DNA from: Achromobacter xylosoxidans A8
Lineage (GTDB): Bacteria > Pseudomonadota > Gammaproteobacteria > Burkholderiales > Burkholderiaceae_B
Direction: 5' to 3'
NCBI RefSeq assembly: GCF_000165835.1
Contig: NC_014640.1
Location: forward strand, 5,766,001 to 5,830,000
Length of the DNA: 64,000 nt
In this document: one piece after another, positions 17,253-24,751 of the stretch
How the letters are laid out: every line of letters starts with the position of its first letter
How positions within the stretch are numbered: the stretch's first letter is position 1
The notes under the pieces: generated by a model
The model's database searches: none
What the model was told of the DNA's origin: nothing
What the model saw: the letters and a program-made list of their open reading frames with translations, nothing else
Position numbers and translations under genes: made by a program

Positions 17253-17917
17253 AAGACAAGACTTGCGCAAACGTCGAGGAAGCCCTGCGCGGCATCGAAT
17301 CCGGCGCCGTGATCTTCGTGGGCGGCTTTGGCGGCTCGGGCATACCCGCGCGCCTGCTGGCCGGCCTGCTGGCCAAGCAAGGCGTGGATGACCTGACCCT
17401 GATCAACAACAACGCCGGCGCCGGTGAAGCCAGCTTCCTGGCCCTGGTGGCATCGGGCCGCGTCAGCCGCATCGTCTGCTCCTACCCGCGCATGCCGGGC
17501 AACGACGTCATCCGCGAGCGGGTGCAGGCCGGCAAGCTGGCGGTGGAAGTCATGCCCCAAGGCACGCTGGTCGAACGCATCCGCGCCGGCGGCGCGGGCA
17601 TGGGGCCGTTCTACTCGCCGACAGGCTATGGCACGCCCCTGGCCGAAGGCCGCGAAACGCGCGTGTTCGGCGGCCGCGGCTACGTGCTGGAGGAGCCGCT
17701 GCGCGCGGACTACGCCTTCATCCGCGCGCACCGGGCCGACCAGCTGGGCAATCTGGTCTACCGGCGCGCCCAGCGCAACTTCGGTCCAGTCATGTGCATG
17801 GCGGCCCGCAGCACCATCGTCGAAGTCGAAGAGATCCTGCCTTGCGGCGCGCTCGATCCCGACGCCATCGTCACGCCCAGCCTGTTCGTGCACCGCCTGT
17901 TGGGGAGTCCGCAATGA
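17249..17917 (+). CDS. 3-oxoacid-type CoA transferase subunit A
   Basis: A 222-aa alpha subunit of a family I CoA transferase. The glycine-rich VGGFGGSGIPARLL near residues 20-33 and LTLINNNAGAG near 48-58 bind CoA; GFYSPTGYGTPLAEG-like and LEEPLRADYAFIRAH segments follow. Such enzymes activate acids using succinyl- or acetyl-CoA (PcaIJ, ScoAB). The start overlaps the MaoC stop (ATGA) and GAGGAAC is directly upstream. Together with subunit B it probably forms the acyl-CoA that enters this cluster, or regenerates CoA at its end. The IpdAB ring-opening hydrolases share the fold and are an alternative. Confidence 0.93.
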   Translation: MKDKTCANVEEALRGIESGAVIFVGGFGGSGIPARLLAGLLAKQGVDDLTLINNNAGAGEASFLALVASGRVSRIVCSYPRMPGNDVIRERVQAGKLAVEVMPQGTLVERIRAGGAGMGPFYSPTGYGTPLAEGRETRVFGGRGYVLEEPLRADYAFIRAHRADQLGNLVYRRAQRNFGPVMCMAARSTIVEVEEILPCGALDPDAIVTPSLFVHRLLGSPQ

Positions 17918-18582
17918 AAAGACTGTCACGCGAGCAATTGGCCGCCCTGGTGGCCGACGACCTGCCGGCCTATGCCGTGGTCAACCTGGGCATAGGCATG
18001 CCCACCATGGTCACCGACCGCCTCGATCCCGCGCGCGGCGTGCAGCTGCATAGCGAGAACGGCATCCTCGGCATGCGCCTGCTGCAAGACCACGAGACCG
18101 CCGACGGCGATCTCATCAACGCCAGCAAGCAGTCGATCGCGCTGACCGAGGGCGCCGCCATCTTCGACCACGTCTATTCCTTCTCCATCATGCGCGGCGG
18201 CCACATAGACATCACGGTGCTGGGCGCCTTCGAAGTGTCCTGCCACGGCGACCTGGCGAACTGGTCGCTGGGCGCGGACGATCCCATGCCGTCCGTGGGC
18301 GGGGCCATGGACCTGGCGGTAGGCGCGCGCAATGTCTGGGTCATGATGGAAGCGCTGACCCGCGAGGGCGCCCCGCGCCTGCGCAGCCGCTGTGGCCTGC
18401 CCCTGACCGGCGCGGGCGTGGTCGGGCGCGTCTATGCCGACATCGGCATCTTCGACGTGCGCGATGGGGCCTTCGTGCCCCTGGCCCTGGTGGACGGCCT
18501 GCTGCCTTCCGAACTGCACCGCTGGATCGACGCGCCGGTACGCGTCGAGGACGCGCCGCGCGTCCTGCATCCCAACTCCTGA
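17914..18582 (+). CDS. 3-oxoacid-type CoA transferase subunit B
   Basis: A 222-aa beta subunit of a family I CoA transferase. The catalytic glutamate is present as Glu48 in HSENGILGM, which argues for true CoA transfer rather than the IpdAB-like hydrolase activity in which the motif changes. VNLGIGMP near residues 23-30 and GGHIDITVLGAFEVSCHGDLANW near 90-110 are family motifs. The ATG overlaps the stop of subunit A (ATGA). The gene is followed after 12 bp by an acyl-CoA dehydrogenase gene. Substrate is unknown. Confidence 0.94.
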   Translation: MKRLSREQLAALVADDLPAYAVVNLGIGMPTMVTDRLDPARGVQLHSENGILGMRLLQDHETADGDLINASKQSIALTEGAAIFDHVYSFSIMRGGHIDITVLGAFEVSCHGDLANWSLGADDPMPSVGGAMDLAVGARNVWVMMEALTREGAPRLRSRCGLPLTGAGVVGRVYADIGIFDVRDGAFVPLALVDGLLPSELHRWIDAPVRVEDAPRVLHPNS

Positions 18583-18594
18583 TTGCTCTCAACC

Positions 18595-19770
18595 ATGATA
18601 CGCACCGAACATTTTCTCGAAGACGCCGAGGCCTGGCTGCGCGCCGCGCTGGTCCAGCTGCGCGAGCAGTATCCGGTCACTGCCTCGCATACCCAGGAAT
18701 GCCGCCAGGCCTGGAACCGCAAGCTGTGCGAGGCCGACCTCATCGCGCTGACCTGGCCGCGCGAATATGGCGGCCGCGAGCTCAGCACCGCAACGCTGAT
18801 CGCCTTCCACGAACTGTGCGCGCGCCTGCATGCGCCGCAACCCATCAACAGCATCGCGCACGCCATCCTGGCGCCCACCCTGCTGCGCTTTGGCACGCCC
18901 GCGCAAAAGGCGCAGTTCCTGCCTGGCATCCGCGACGGCAGCGAGATCTGGTGCCAGGGATACTCCGAACCCCAGACCGGCTCCGACCTCTCTTCCGTGC
19001 GCACCCGCGCCAAAGCCGAAGCCGCCGGCTGGAACGTCAGCGGCCGCAAGATCTGGACCACCCAGGCGCATCTGGCCAAGTGGTGCTTCGCGCTGGTGCG
19101 GACCGATCCCGACAGCCAGGCCCATCGTGGCCTGAGCTTCATGCTCATCGACATGCAGGCCGAAGGCGTGCGAGTCGAGCCGATACGCCAGATGACCGGC
19201 GAGGCCGACTACAACGAAGTGCTGTTCGACGCCACGCCGGTGCCTGCAGGCCGCATCCTTGGCGAAGCCGGCGAGGGCTGGCGCATCGCCATGGCCGCCG
19301 CCGAGTACGAACGCGGCATCTACTTCATGCCGCGCGTCGTGCTGCTGGAAGACGAGCTTCAAAAACTGACCACGGCACTGGCGCAGGCCCCGCTGTCCCC
19401 GGACGAGCGCGCCGTGCAGGCGCGCCGCCTGCGCGAATTGGCGGACCTGTGCCAGGTCATACGCTGGCGCGTGGACCGTGTGCTGCGCGAGGTCGCCGCG
19501 GGCAACACGCCCGGCATCGACGGCGCCATGCTCAAGCTGCTGTGGAGCGAAACCCGCCAACGGGTCTGGGAACAACGCGTGGAGCTTCTGGGCGAGGCCG
19601 CCATCCTCGGCCCCCAAGCCGGCGCGCCCCATGCCGGGGAGGCCAGCGTGCTGCGCGAATTCCTGTGGTCGCGCGCCGAAACCATCGTAGCCGGCACCTC
19701 GGAAATCCAACGCAATATCGTGGGCGAACGCCTGCTCGGCCTGCCCAAGGACAGGGGACAACATGCATAG
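18595..19770 (+). CDS. acyl-CoA dehydrogenase, large-type subunit
   Basis: A 391-aa acyl-CoA dehydrogenase. WCQGYSEPQTGSDLSSV near residue 120, WNVSGRKIWTTQAHLA near 145 and the C-terminal VAGTSEIQRNIVGERLLG define the FadE-type family. I use the ATG at 18595; a TTG twelve bases upstream is possible but weaker. It overlaps the next dehydrogenase gene by eight bases, so the two are probably made in equal amounts and pair as an alpha2beta2 enzyme. The neighbouring CoA transferase, hydratase and SDR suggest it oxidises the CoA ester made by this cluster. Confidence 0.93.
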   Translation: MIRTEHFLEDAEAWLRAALVQLREQYPVTASHTQECRQAWNRKLCEADLIALTWPREYGGRELSTATLIAFHELCARLHAPQPINSIAHAILAPTLLRFGTPAQKAQFLPGIRDGSEIWCQGYSEPQTGSDLSSVRTRAKAEAAGWNVSGRKIWTTQAHLAKWCFALVRTDPDSQAHRGLSFMLIDMQAEGVRVEPIRQMTGEADYNEVLFDATPVPAGRILGEAGEGWRIAMAAAEYERGIYFMPRVVLLEDELQKLTTALAQAPLSPDERAVQARRLRELADLCQVIRWRVDRVLREVAAGNTPGIDGAMLKLLWSETRQRVWEQRVELLGEAAILGPQAGAPHAGEASVLREFLWSRAETIVAGTSEIQRNIVGERLLGLPKDRGQHA

Positions 19771-20719
19771 CGAAATCAGGACATTGCTGTCCTCCACCTT
19801 CGGCCGCCTGCTGGAAGAACAGCATCCCGCCGCCTACGCCCGCCGCGCGCTGCCGGCGGACGACGCCGCCCAGCGCGCTCTGTGGAAGGAGCTGGCAGAA
19901 GGAGGCTGGCTGGAAGCAGGCTCGGAAGCCTTCCAGGCCGAGTACGGCCCCGGCACCCCGCTCATGGGCGAATGGGCTGGACGCGCCCTGCTCACCCTGC
20001 CCTATGGCGCTTCGGCCTTTCTCGCCAGCGTCTTGCTGGCGCAAACGCCCGCCGTGGCGGACGTGCTGCTGGACCTGGCCGCGCATCCGGCCAGCATCCG
20101 CTGCGACCGCGCCGGCGACGAGCAGGGCTGGATCGACGCCTACGGCCCCACGGCCCAGTATCTGCGCCTGAGCCGTCAGGACCAGGTCTGGCTGTTGGCG
20201 CGGTACGACCCGGCGATGCTCGAATCGGTGCAGGGTCTGGATCCCACCGTGGCCTTGGCCCGCCTGCGCGGCCCTGCCCTGGCGCGGGCCGAATTACCCG
20301 CAGCGCGGGTCTTGCCTGCGCTGCAGAACCATCTGGCCTTCCTGCTCGCGCAACTGGTGGGCGCCGCGGCAACCTCGCTCGACCTGGCCATCGCCTACGC
20401 CAAGGAGCGCGAACAGTTCGGCCGGCCCATCGGACAGTTCCAGGCCATCAAGCATGCCCTGGTCGACGCCTGGACCGGCCTGGACAACAGCCGCTATGCC
20501 GTGGAGGCCTTGCAGGCAGCGCGCGCCACGGCCGATCCCGAGCTTGCGGCGCTGGCCGCGCGCCTGGCCGCCAGCGCGGCGCGGCGCGCTGTAAAGCTCT
20601 CCATCCAGGTGCATGGGGGCATAGGCTTCTCCTGGGAGCACGACGCCCAGCTTTACCTGAAACGCGTCTATCGGCTGGCGGTCGAGGTGCAGCGGCTGGC
20701 CGCGCTGATGCGGGACTAG
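19763..20719 (+). CDS. acyl-CoA dehydrogenase, short partner subunit
   Basis: A 318-aa acyl-CoA dehydrogenase family protein, about 70 residues shorter than its partner. The N-terminal helical domain is compact and the flavin-contact SEP-GSD motif is missing, while the C-terminal bundle (AKEREQFGRPIGQFQAIKHAL; IQVHGGIGFSWEHDAQLYLKR) is intact. This is the pattern of the partner subunit in heterotetrameric steroid-type dehydrogenases. The ATG lies within the end of the upstream gene. The flavin may bind only at the interface with the large subunit (inference). Confidence 0.91.
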   Translation: MHSEIRTLLSSTFGRLLEEQHPAAYARRALPADDAAQRALWKELAEGGWLEAGSEAFQAEYGPGTPLMGEWAGRALLTLPYGASAFLASVLLAQTPAVADVLLDLAAHPASIRCDRAGDEQGWIDAYGPTAQYLRLSRQDQVWLLARYDPAMLESVQGLDPTVALARLRGPALARAELPAARVLPALQNHLAFLLAQLVGAAATSLDLAIAYAKEREQFGRPIGQFQAIKHALVDAWTGLDNSRYAVEALQAARATADPELAALAARLAASAARRAVKLSIQVHGGIGFSWEHDAQLYLKRVYRLAVEVQRLAALMRD

Positions 20720-20760
20720 CGTCCCGCCATGCGCCCGCCGGACGGGGCGCGGATGGCGGC

Positions 20761-20794
20761 GCCGTTAAGATAACGGCTTTCCACAGCCGTTATC
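20761..20794 (+). promoter_or_regulatory. mutually exclusive hairpins upstream of the oxygenase-like gene
   Basis: Three copies of one 7-mer in alternating orientation (GCCGTTA 20761-20767, TAACGGC 20771-20777, GCCGTTA 20786-20792) permit two alternative stems. The longer is a perfect 10-bp stem, GATAACGGCT (20769-20778) with AGCCGTTATC (20785-20794). No uridine tract follows. It could be an operator, an attenuator-like switch or a stable 3' end for the dehydrogenase mRNA. Confidence 0.45.
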
Positions 20795-20847
20795 CAGGCC
20801 GGTTCCTGCGCGGCGCAACCCTGCCCGCCCGGATCCTCCCGCATCCG

Positions 20848-21588
20848 ATGCACCACGTCCCGCCACCGCAACGCCCATCCGGCCGCCTGACGTCCTACTA
20901 CTGGAGCGGCGACGCCATGCGCAGCCGCAGCGTCAGCGATACCGTGCTGAGCGCCACGCTGGACTTGCCCGTGCCGCCCGCCCGCGTGCAGGCGGACTGG
21001 GAGCGCGAGATGGCCTCGCGCCTGTTCCTGGAACCCGGAGACGTGGAGCAGATGCCCCTGGCACGCACGCAGGCGCGCTGGCCCGACTACGGCCTTTGCC
21101 TGCAAGCCATGCGCGACTGGACGCAAGCGCTGGGATTGCCCGGCGTGCTGGCATCCGCCGACATCGCCCTCATGGCCTGCCGCGGCGCCCGCTACCACCA
21201 TGACGGCACGCAATACGGCGGCGCCGCCTTCTGCAATCTGTTCCTGAGCGAAAACCGGGGCCTGGACGTGCATTTCCCGGCCACCGGCCTGCGCATCCCC
21301 CTGGTCCGCGGCACCGCCATGATTTTCGACACCGGCCAGCCGCATGGCGTCATCCTGCGGCGCGGCATGGGCTTTCGCGAGGCCGACTTCGCGGAAGGCC
21401 TGGATCTGGCGCAGTTGTTCCTGACCTGGGAACTGCCCATCGAAGACGCCCGCGTCGCGGGCGCGCTCGGCATCGAATTCGATGTCGATGCCGTGACGGC
21501 GCCGCAGCTGGACGAGGAACAGATCCGGGTGAACGGCGCGCGCGCCGCTATCGACCCGGAGTCCGGCTTGTGGCTGCTTGAGGAATGA
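20848..21588 (+). CDS. putative 2-oxoglutarate/Fe(II)-dependent oxygenase-fold protein
   Basis: A 246-aa protein. An iron-binding facial triad is visible: HxD at residues 117-119 (RYHHDGTQYGG) and His166 in GQPHGVILRRG, with arginines at 171-172 suitable for 2-oxoglutarate. The core between them (AAFCNLFLSENRG, GTAMIFDTGQ) matches a double-stranded beta helix. I start at the ATG at 20848; a second ATG at 20917 is possible, and the much longer frame upstream is a shadow of the dehydrogenase gene. It may end the catabolic operon or be independent. Substrate unknown; classification rests on motif reading. Confidence 0.65.
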   Translation: MHHVPPPQRPSGRLTSYYWSGDAMRSRSVSDTVLSATLDLPVPPARVQADWEREMASRLFLEPGDVEQMPLARTQARWPDYGLCLQAMRDWTQALGLPGVLASADIALMACRGARYHHDGTQYGGAAFCNLFLSENRGLDVHFPATGLRIPLVRGTAMIFDTGQPHGVILRRGMGFREADFAEGLDLAQLFLTWELPIEDARVAGALGIEFDVDAVTAPQLDEEQIRVNGARAAIDPESGLWLLEE

Positions 21589-21599
21589 AGCGGATCAGT

Positions 21600-23045
21600 T
21601 CAACACTGCGCCACGTATTTGAACTGTGTGAACTCGGACAGCCCTTCCACGCCGCCTTCCTTACCTAGTCCGCTCTGCTTGACCCCGCCAAACGGCGTTT
21701 CAGCCAGCGAGTGTTGGCAGTGGTTGACGCAGATCGTGCCGCTTTCAATGGCGTCCGTCGCATCGGCGATCGTGTCCGCCTGCTTGGTGAACACATAGGC
21801 AGCCAGACCGAACGGCAGGCGATTCGCCTCGGCGATGGCCTGGTCGAAAGTCGAGAAGGTGCCGACGATGGCCAACGGGCCGAAGGGCTCCACGTTGGCG
21901 GCGCGCCAGGTGTCGTCGTAGCCCTGCATGACGGTGGGCTGGAAGAAGTAGCCCCGGCTGCCGATGCGCTCGCCGCCCGCCAGGACCCGGCCACCCCGCG
22001 CACGGCCATCTTCCACCATGGACTGGATGGCTTCGACCCTGCGCGGATTGGCCAGCGGTCCCATCTGCACGCCTTCTTCCGTGCCCGGACCGACGCGCCA
22101 GTGGCGCGCAAGCTCGGCCATGCTGCGCGCGAACGGCTCGGCAATGGATTCGTGGACCAGCATGCGCGTGGGCGAGACGCAGATCTGGCCGCCGTTGCGC
22201 ATCTTGGCCTGGATCAGGGTGCGCGCCGCGGCTTCGGGGTCGACATCCCCGAACACCAGGACCGGCGCATGGCCGCCCAGTTCCAGCACGCTGCGCTTGA
22301 GTCCTGCGGCCGCCATCTGGGCCACTTTCGTGCCGATCTCGGTCGAGCCCGTAAAGGTAACGGCGCGGATCAGGGGCGATTGGATCATCCGGTCGGATAC
22401 CCTGCCCGGATTGCCAAACACCATGTTGAGCACCCCGGCAGGCAAACCGCTGTCGTGCAGCACGCGGGCCAGGAACAGGGCCGTGGCGGGCGTTTCCTCC
22501 GCCGGCTTGATCACTACGGTGCAACCGGCCGCGAGCGCGCTGGCGATCTTGCGGCTGGGCGTGATCGCAGGCGCATTCCAGCCTGAGAACGCCGCCACGG
22601 GACCAATGGGCTCGGGGACGACCATCTGCCGCATGCGCGGTTCGCGCGCGGGGATGATGCGGCCATAGATGCGGCGGCTCTCTTCGGCCGACCACTCGAA
22701 CAATTCCGCCGTCTTGTCCACTTCAACCCGGGACTCGGTCAAGGGCTTGCCCTGTTCCCGCGTAATGATCCAGCTAAGCGCCTCCGAACGTTCACGCAGC
22801 AGTTGCGCCGCATTGCGCAGAATGGCCGACCGCTGCATCGGCGCGGTACGGCGCCAGGCGGGGAAGGCGGCGTCGGCAGCCTGCAGGGCGGCATCGACGT
22901 CCGCATCCGTGGCGTGGGGCAGTGCGCCCAGCGGTTGCTCCGTTGCGGGGTCAAGGACCTCGCTCTGCTCTCGCCCCGCCCCATCCAGCCATTCGCCGTT
23001 GATGTATAGCGCCAGCCGCGGATATTCCATGGCGTTCTTCGACAT
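21600..23045 (-). CDS. NAD(P)-dependent aldehyde dehydrogenase
   Basis: A 481-aa aldehyde dehydrogenase. Catalytic residues are present: Asn157 in FSGWNAP, Glu255 in LELGGHAP and Cys289 in NGGQICVSP; TGSTEIG at about 232-238 forms the cofactor loop. Glu-Gln-Gly in REQGKPL and the PFGGVKQSGLG C-terminus fit succinate-semialdehyde or lactaldehyde dehydrogenase types. The start at 23045 has AGGAGACCATAATC upstream; the ATG at 23078 would add a non-family leader. It is the last gene of a minus-strand cluster after a hydroxy-acid dehydrogenase and a thiolase-fold/DUF35 pair, so it may oxidise an aldehyde released by that pair. Confidence 0.94.
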   Translation of the reverse strand: MSKNAMEYPRLALYINGEWLDGAGREQSEVLDPATEQPLGALPHATDADVDAALQAADAAFPAWRRTAPMQRSAILRNAAQLLRERSEALSWIITREQGKPLTESRVEVDKTAELFEWSAEESRRIYGRIIPAREPRMRQMVVPEPIGPVAAFSGWNAPAITPSRKIASALAAGCTVVIKPAEETPATALFLARVLHDSGLPAGVLNMVFGNPGRVSDRMIQSPLIRAVTFTGSTEIGTKVAQMAAAGLKRSVLELGGHAPVLVFGDVDPEAAARTLIQAKMRNGGQICVSPTRMLVHESIAEPFARSMAELARHWRVGPGTEEGVQMGPLANPRRVEAIQSMVEDGRARGGRVLAGGERIGSRGYFFQPTVMQGYDDTWRAANVEPFGPLAIVGTFSTFDQAIAEANRLPFGLAAYVFTKQADTIADATDAIESGTICVNHCQHSLAETPFGGVKQSGLGKEGGVEGLSEFTQFKYVAQC

Positions 23046-23209
23046 GATTATGGTCTCCTGTGCTTGCGCTCCACGCATCGCGGCGCAGGCGCTTTCGGTG
23101 CTGTCGTTGAGTGATGCCGACGCGCGCGATCACGCCGGCCCGGAACTTGTTTTCCGGATGACTTCTTCATGAATGGCCGATCCGCGCGACGCGCTGTCCG
23201 GCCGCCATT

Positions 23210-24097
23210 TCATTTCGTCGCGATCTGATTGATGAGGATCGGGAAGTAAGCCTGGCCGTCGCCCTGCGCCACCGCGCTCTGCAGCAGTTCCCGCGTGCGC
23301 GCAAGAATCGCGGCGTCCACACCGGAAGCTTCCGCCAGGGACGCGGCCAGCGATACGTCCTTGAGCGCATACGCAGTGGAGAAGCGCCCCTGCGAGAATT
23401 CGCGCGGCGCCAGGGCGCGGATGCCGACGACGTTCAGCGCCTGGCTGGCGGCGGACCCGGTGGACAGCACGTCCAGCAGCTGCTTGCCGTCTATGCCGGC
23501 GCGCTCGCAGATGAGCAGGGTCTCGGCCAGCACGGCCACATTCATCATCAGCACCATGTTGTTGGCGATCTTGACGATCTGCCCGCATCCAGTCCCGCCG
23601 CAGAGCACCACGTCGCTACCCATGCAATCCAGCAGCGGCCGCACGGCATCGAGGTCTTCCTGCGCACCCCCCACCATGATCAGCAAGGTGCCGTCGCGCG
23701 CCGCTTCGGGCATGCGCGCCACGGGCGCGTCCAGGAACCTCACGCCCTGTTCGGCGAGGCGGACCGCCAGGGCCCGCGTGCGCGCCACATCGCTGGTGCC
23801 GGTATCCACGATCAGGCGGGGCTTGCGCTCGCCGGACAGCAAGCCGTCGACGCCCAGGCAGACCTGCTCGACATGATCGATGCTGGGCAGGGACAGGAAT
23901 ACCACTTCGGCGTGCCCGGCCAAATCGCGAACGGACTGGTGCGCCACCGCACCGTCATTCAGCACACGCCCCACCGCCTGCTCGTGGATGTCATGCACAT
24001 GCACGGGCAGCCCGGCCTTGCGGCACAAATTGCGACACATGGGTTCGCCCATGACGCCCAGCCCGATGAACCCGACCCGTTGAAACGCTACGCTCAC
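23210..24097 (-). CDS. 3-hydroxyisobutyrate dehydrogenase-family oxidoreductase
   Basis: A 295-aa beta-hydroxyacid dehydrogenase. The Rossmann motif is GFIGLGVMG (residues 9-17), substrate loop DTGTSDVARTRAL near 98-110, FLDAPVARMPEAARDGTL near 121-138, and catalytic Lys176 in GQIVKIANN. I start at the GTG at 24097, which gives VSVAFQRVGFIG and has GGGAGG five bases upstream; the longer ATG frame adds over 100 residues with no family match. It would oxidise a 3-hydroxy acid to a semialdehyde, or reduce the reverse (for example tartronate semialdehyde), next to an aldehyde dehydrogenase gene 164 bp downstream. Confidence 0.92.
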   Translation of the reverse strand: MSVAFQRVGFIGLGVMGEPMCRNLCRKAGLPVHVHDIHEQAVGRVLNDGAVAHQSVRDLAGHAEVVFLSLPSIDHVEQVCLGVDGLLSGERKPRLIVDTGTSDVARTRALAVRLAEQGVRFLDAPVARMPEAARDGTLLIMVGGAQEDLDAVRPLLDCMGSDVVLCGGTGCGQIVKIANNMVLMMNVAVLAETLLICERAGIDGKQLLDVLSTGSAASQALNVVGIRALAPREFSQGRFSTAYALKDVSLAASLAEASGVDAAILARTRELLQSAVAQGDGQAYFPILINQIATK

Positions 24098-24248
24098 TTT
24101 GCCTCCCGCCCTTGCGAGCGCTCCCTTGAATGGTCCACGTTCTGGACTGTATCGGACACCGATGACATGCCAGAAATGATATCCAACGGCGCCTCCCGCA
24201 TCCAGGCAAGGCAAGCCGCAAATAGTCCAACATATGAAATAGCTGAAC

Positions 24249-24292
24249 CATGAACATCGCCTGGAATTTTCCGATTCCAGGCGATGTTCATG
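24249..24292. repeat. perfect 18-bp inverted repeat
   Basis: CATGAACATCGCCTGGAA (24249-24266) and its exact complement (24275-24292) are separated by the 8-nt loop TTTTCCGA. It lies in the 235-bp gap between the DUF35 gene and the dehydrogenase gene, both on the minus strand. There is no uridine tract on either side. It could be an operator, a transcription barrier or an mRNA-stabilising hairpin. The remainder of the gap shows an AT-rich patch around 24220-24245 that may hold a promoter for the downstream genes. Confidence 0.8.
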
Positions 24293-24332
24293 CCTCGGTT
24301 CGAGATGGAATATCCGCCGGCCGCGGGCGGGC

Positions 24333-24728
24333 TCACTCAGCCAACGTGAACTTGGGCACCCGGTAGCCGTCGGGATGATCGGCATAGACCATGCGTACGG
24401 CGGCATCCAGTTCGAGGCGGCCGAGTTCTCGGCGATCCATGTACGAGATCATGATCGGGCCTTCTTCCAATTGCACCGCCACCACCACGTGGGGCGCCGG
24501 GTAGGCTGGCAGATACTTGCGATGAAAAACCGTCCAGGACAGGATCTTCGCCCTTCCCGAGACAGGAGCCCATTCGTAGTCCAGACTCAGCGATTCAGGG
24601 CAGGCCGGCCCTGGCGGATAGCGGAAGACGCCGTTTTCGGTGCAGCGCTGCAGGCGCATCTGTCCTTGATTGATGCTGTCCCACATTGGCGCATCGTAGG
24701 GCGAATACAGGCGGGGGGTTGCGCTCAT
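24333..24728 (-). CDS. DUF35 OB-fold protein with degenerate zinc ribbon
   Basis: A 131-aa DUF35 protein. The zinc-ribbon segment reads LQRCTENGVFRYPPGPACPES, so only the first Cys of each CxxC pair survives and zinc binding is doubtful. The OB-fold part (AKILSWTVFHRKYLPAYPAP; VVVAVQLEEGPIMISYM) is intact. I start at 24728 (MSATPRLYSPY), which has AGGAAG seven bases upstream; an alternative ATG at 24755 overlaps the thiolase-fold gene's stop as ATGA and would add nine residues. It follows the thiolase-fold gene at 24752 and is its likely partner subunit. Confidence 0.88.
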   Translation of the reverse strand: MSATPRLYSPYDAPMWDSINQGQMRLQRCTENGVFRYPPGPACPESLSLDYEWAPVSGRAKILSWTVFHRKYLPAYPAPHVVVAVQLEEGPIMISYMDRRELGRLELDAAVRMVYADHPDGYRVPKFTLAE

Positions 24729-24751
24729 GGTTTGCTTCCTGGCAGGCGGAT

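Noticed and set aside
17249..18582. IpdAB-like ring-cleavage hydrolase for the CoA-transferase pair
   Set aside because: The beta subunit keeps the SENG catalytic Glu48 of true CoA transferases, so I prefer the transferase call.
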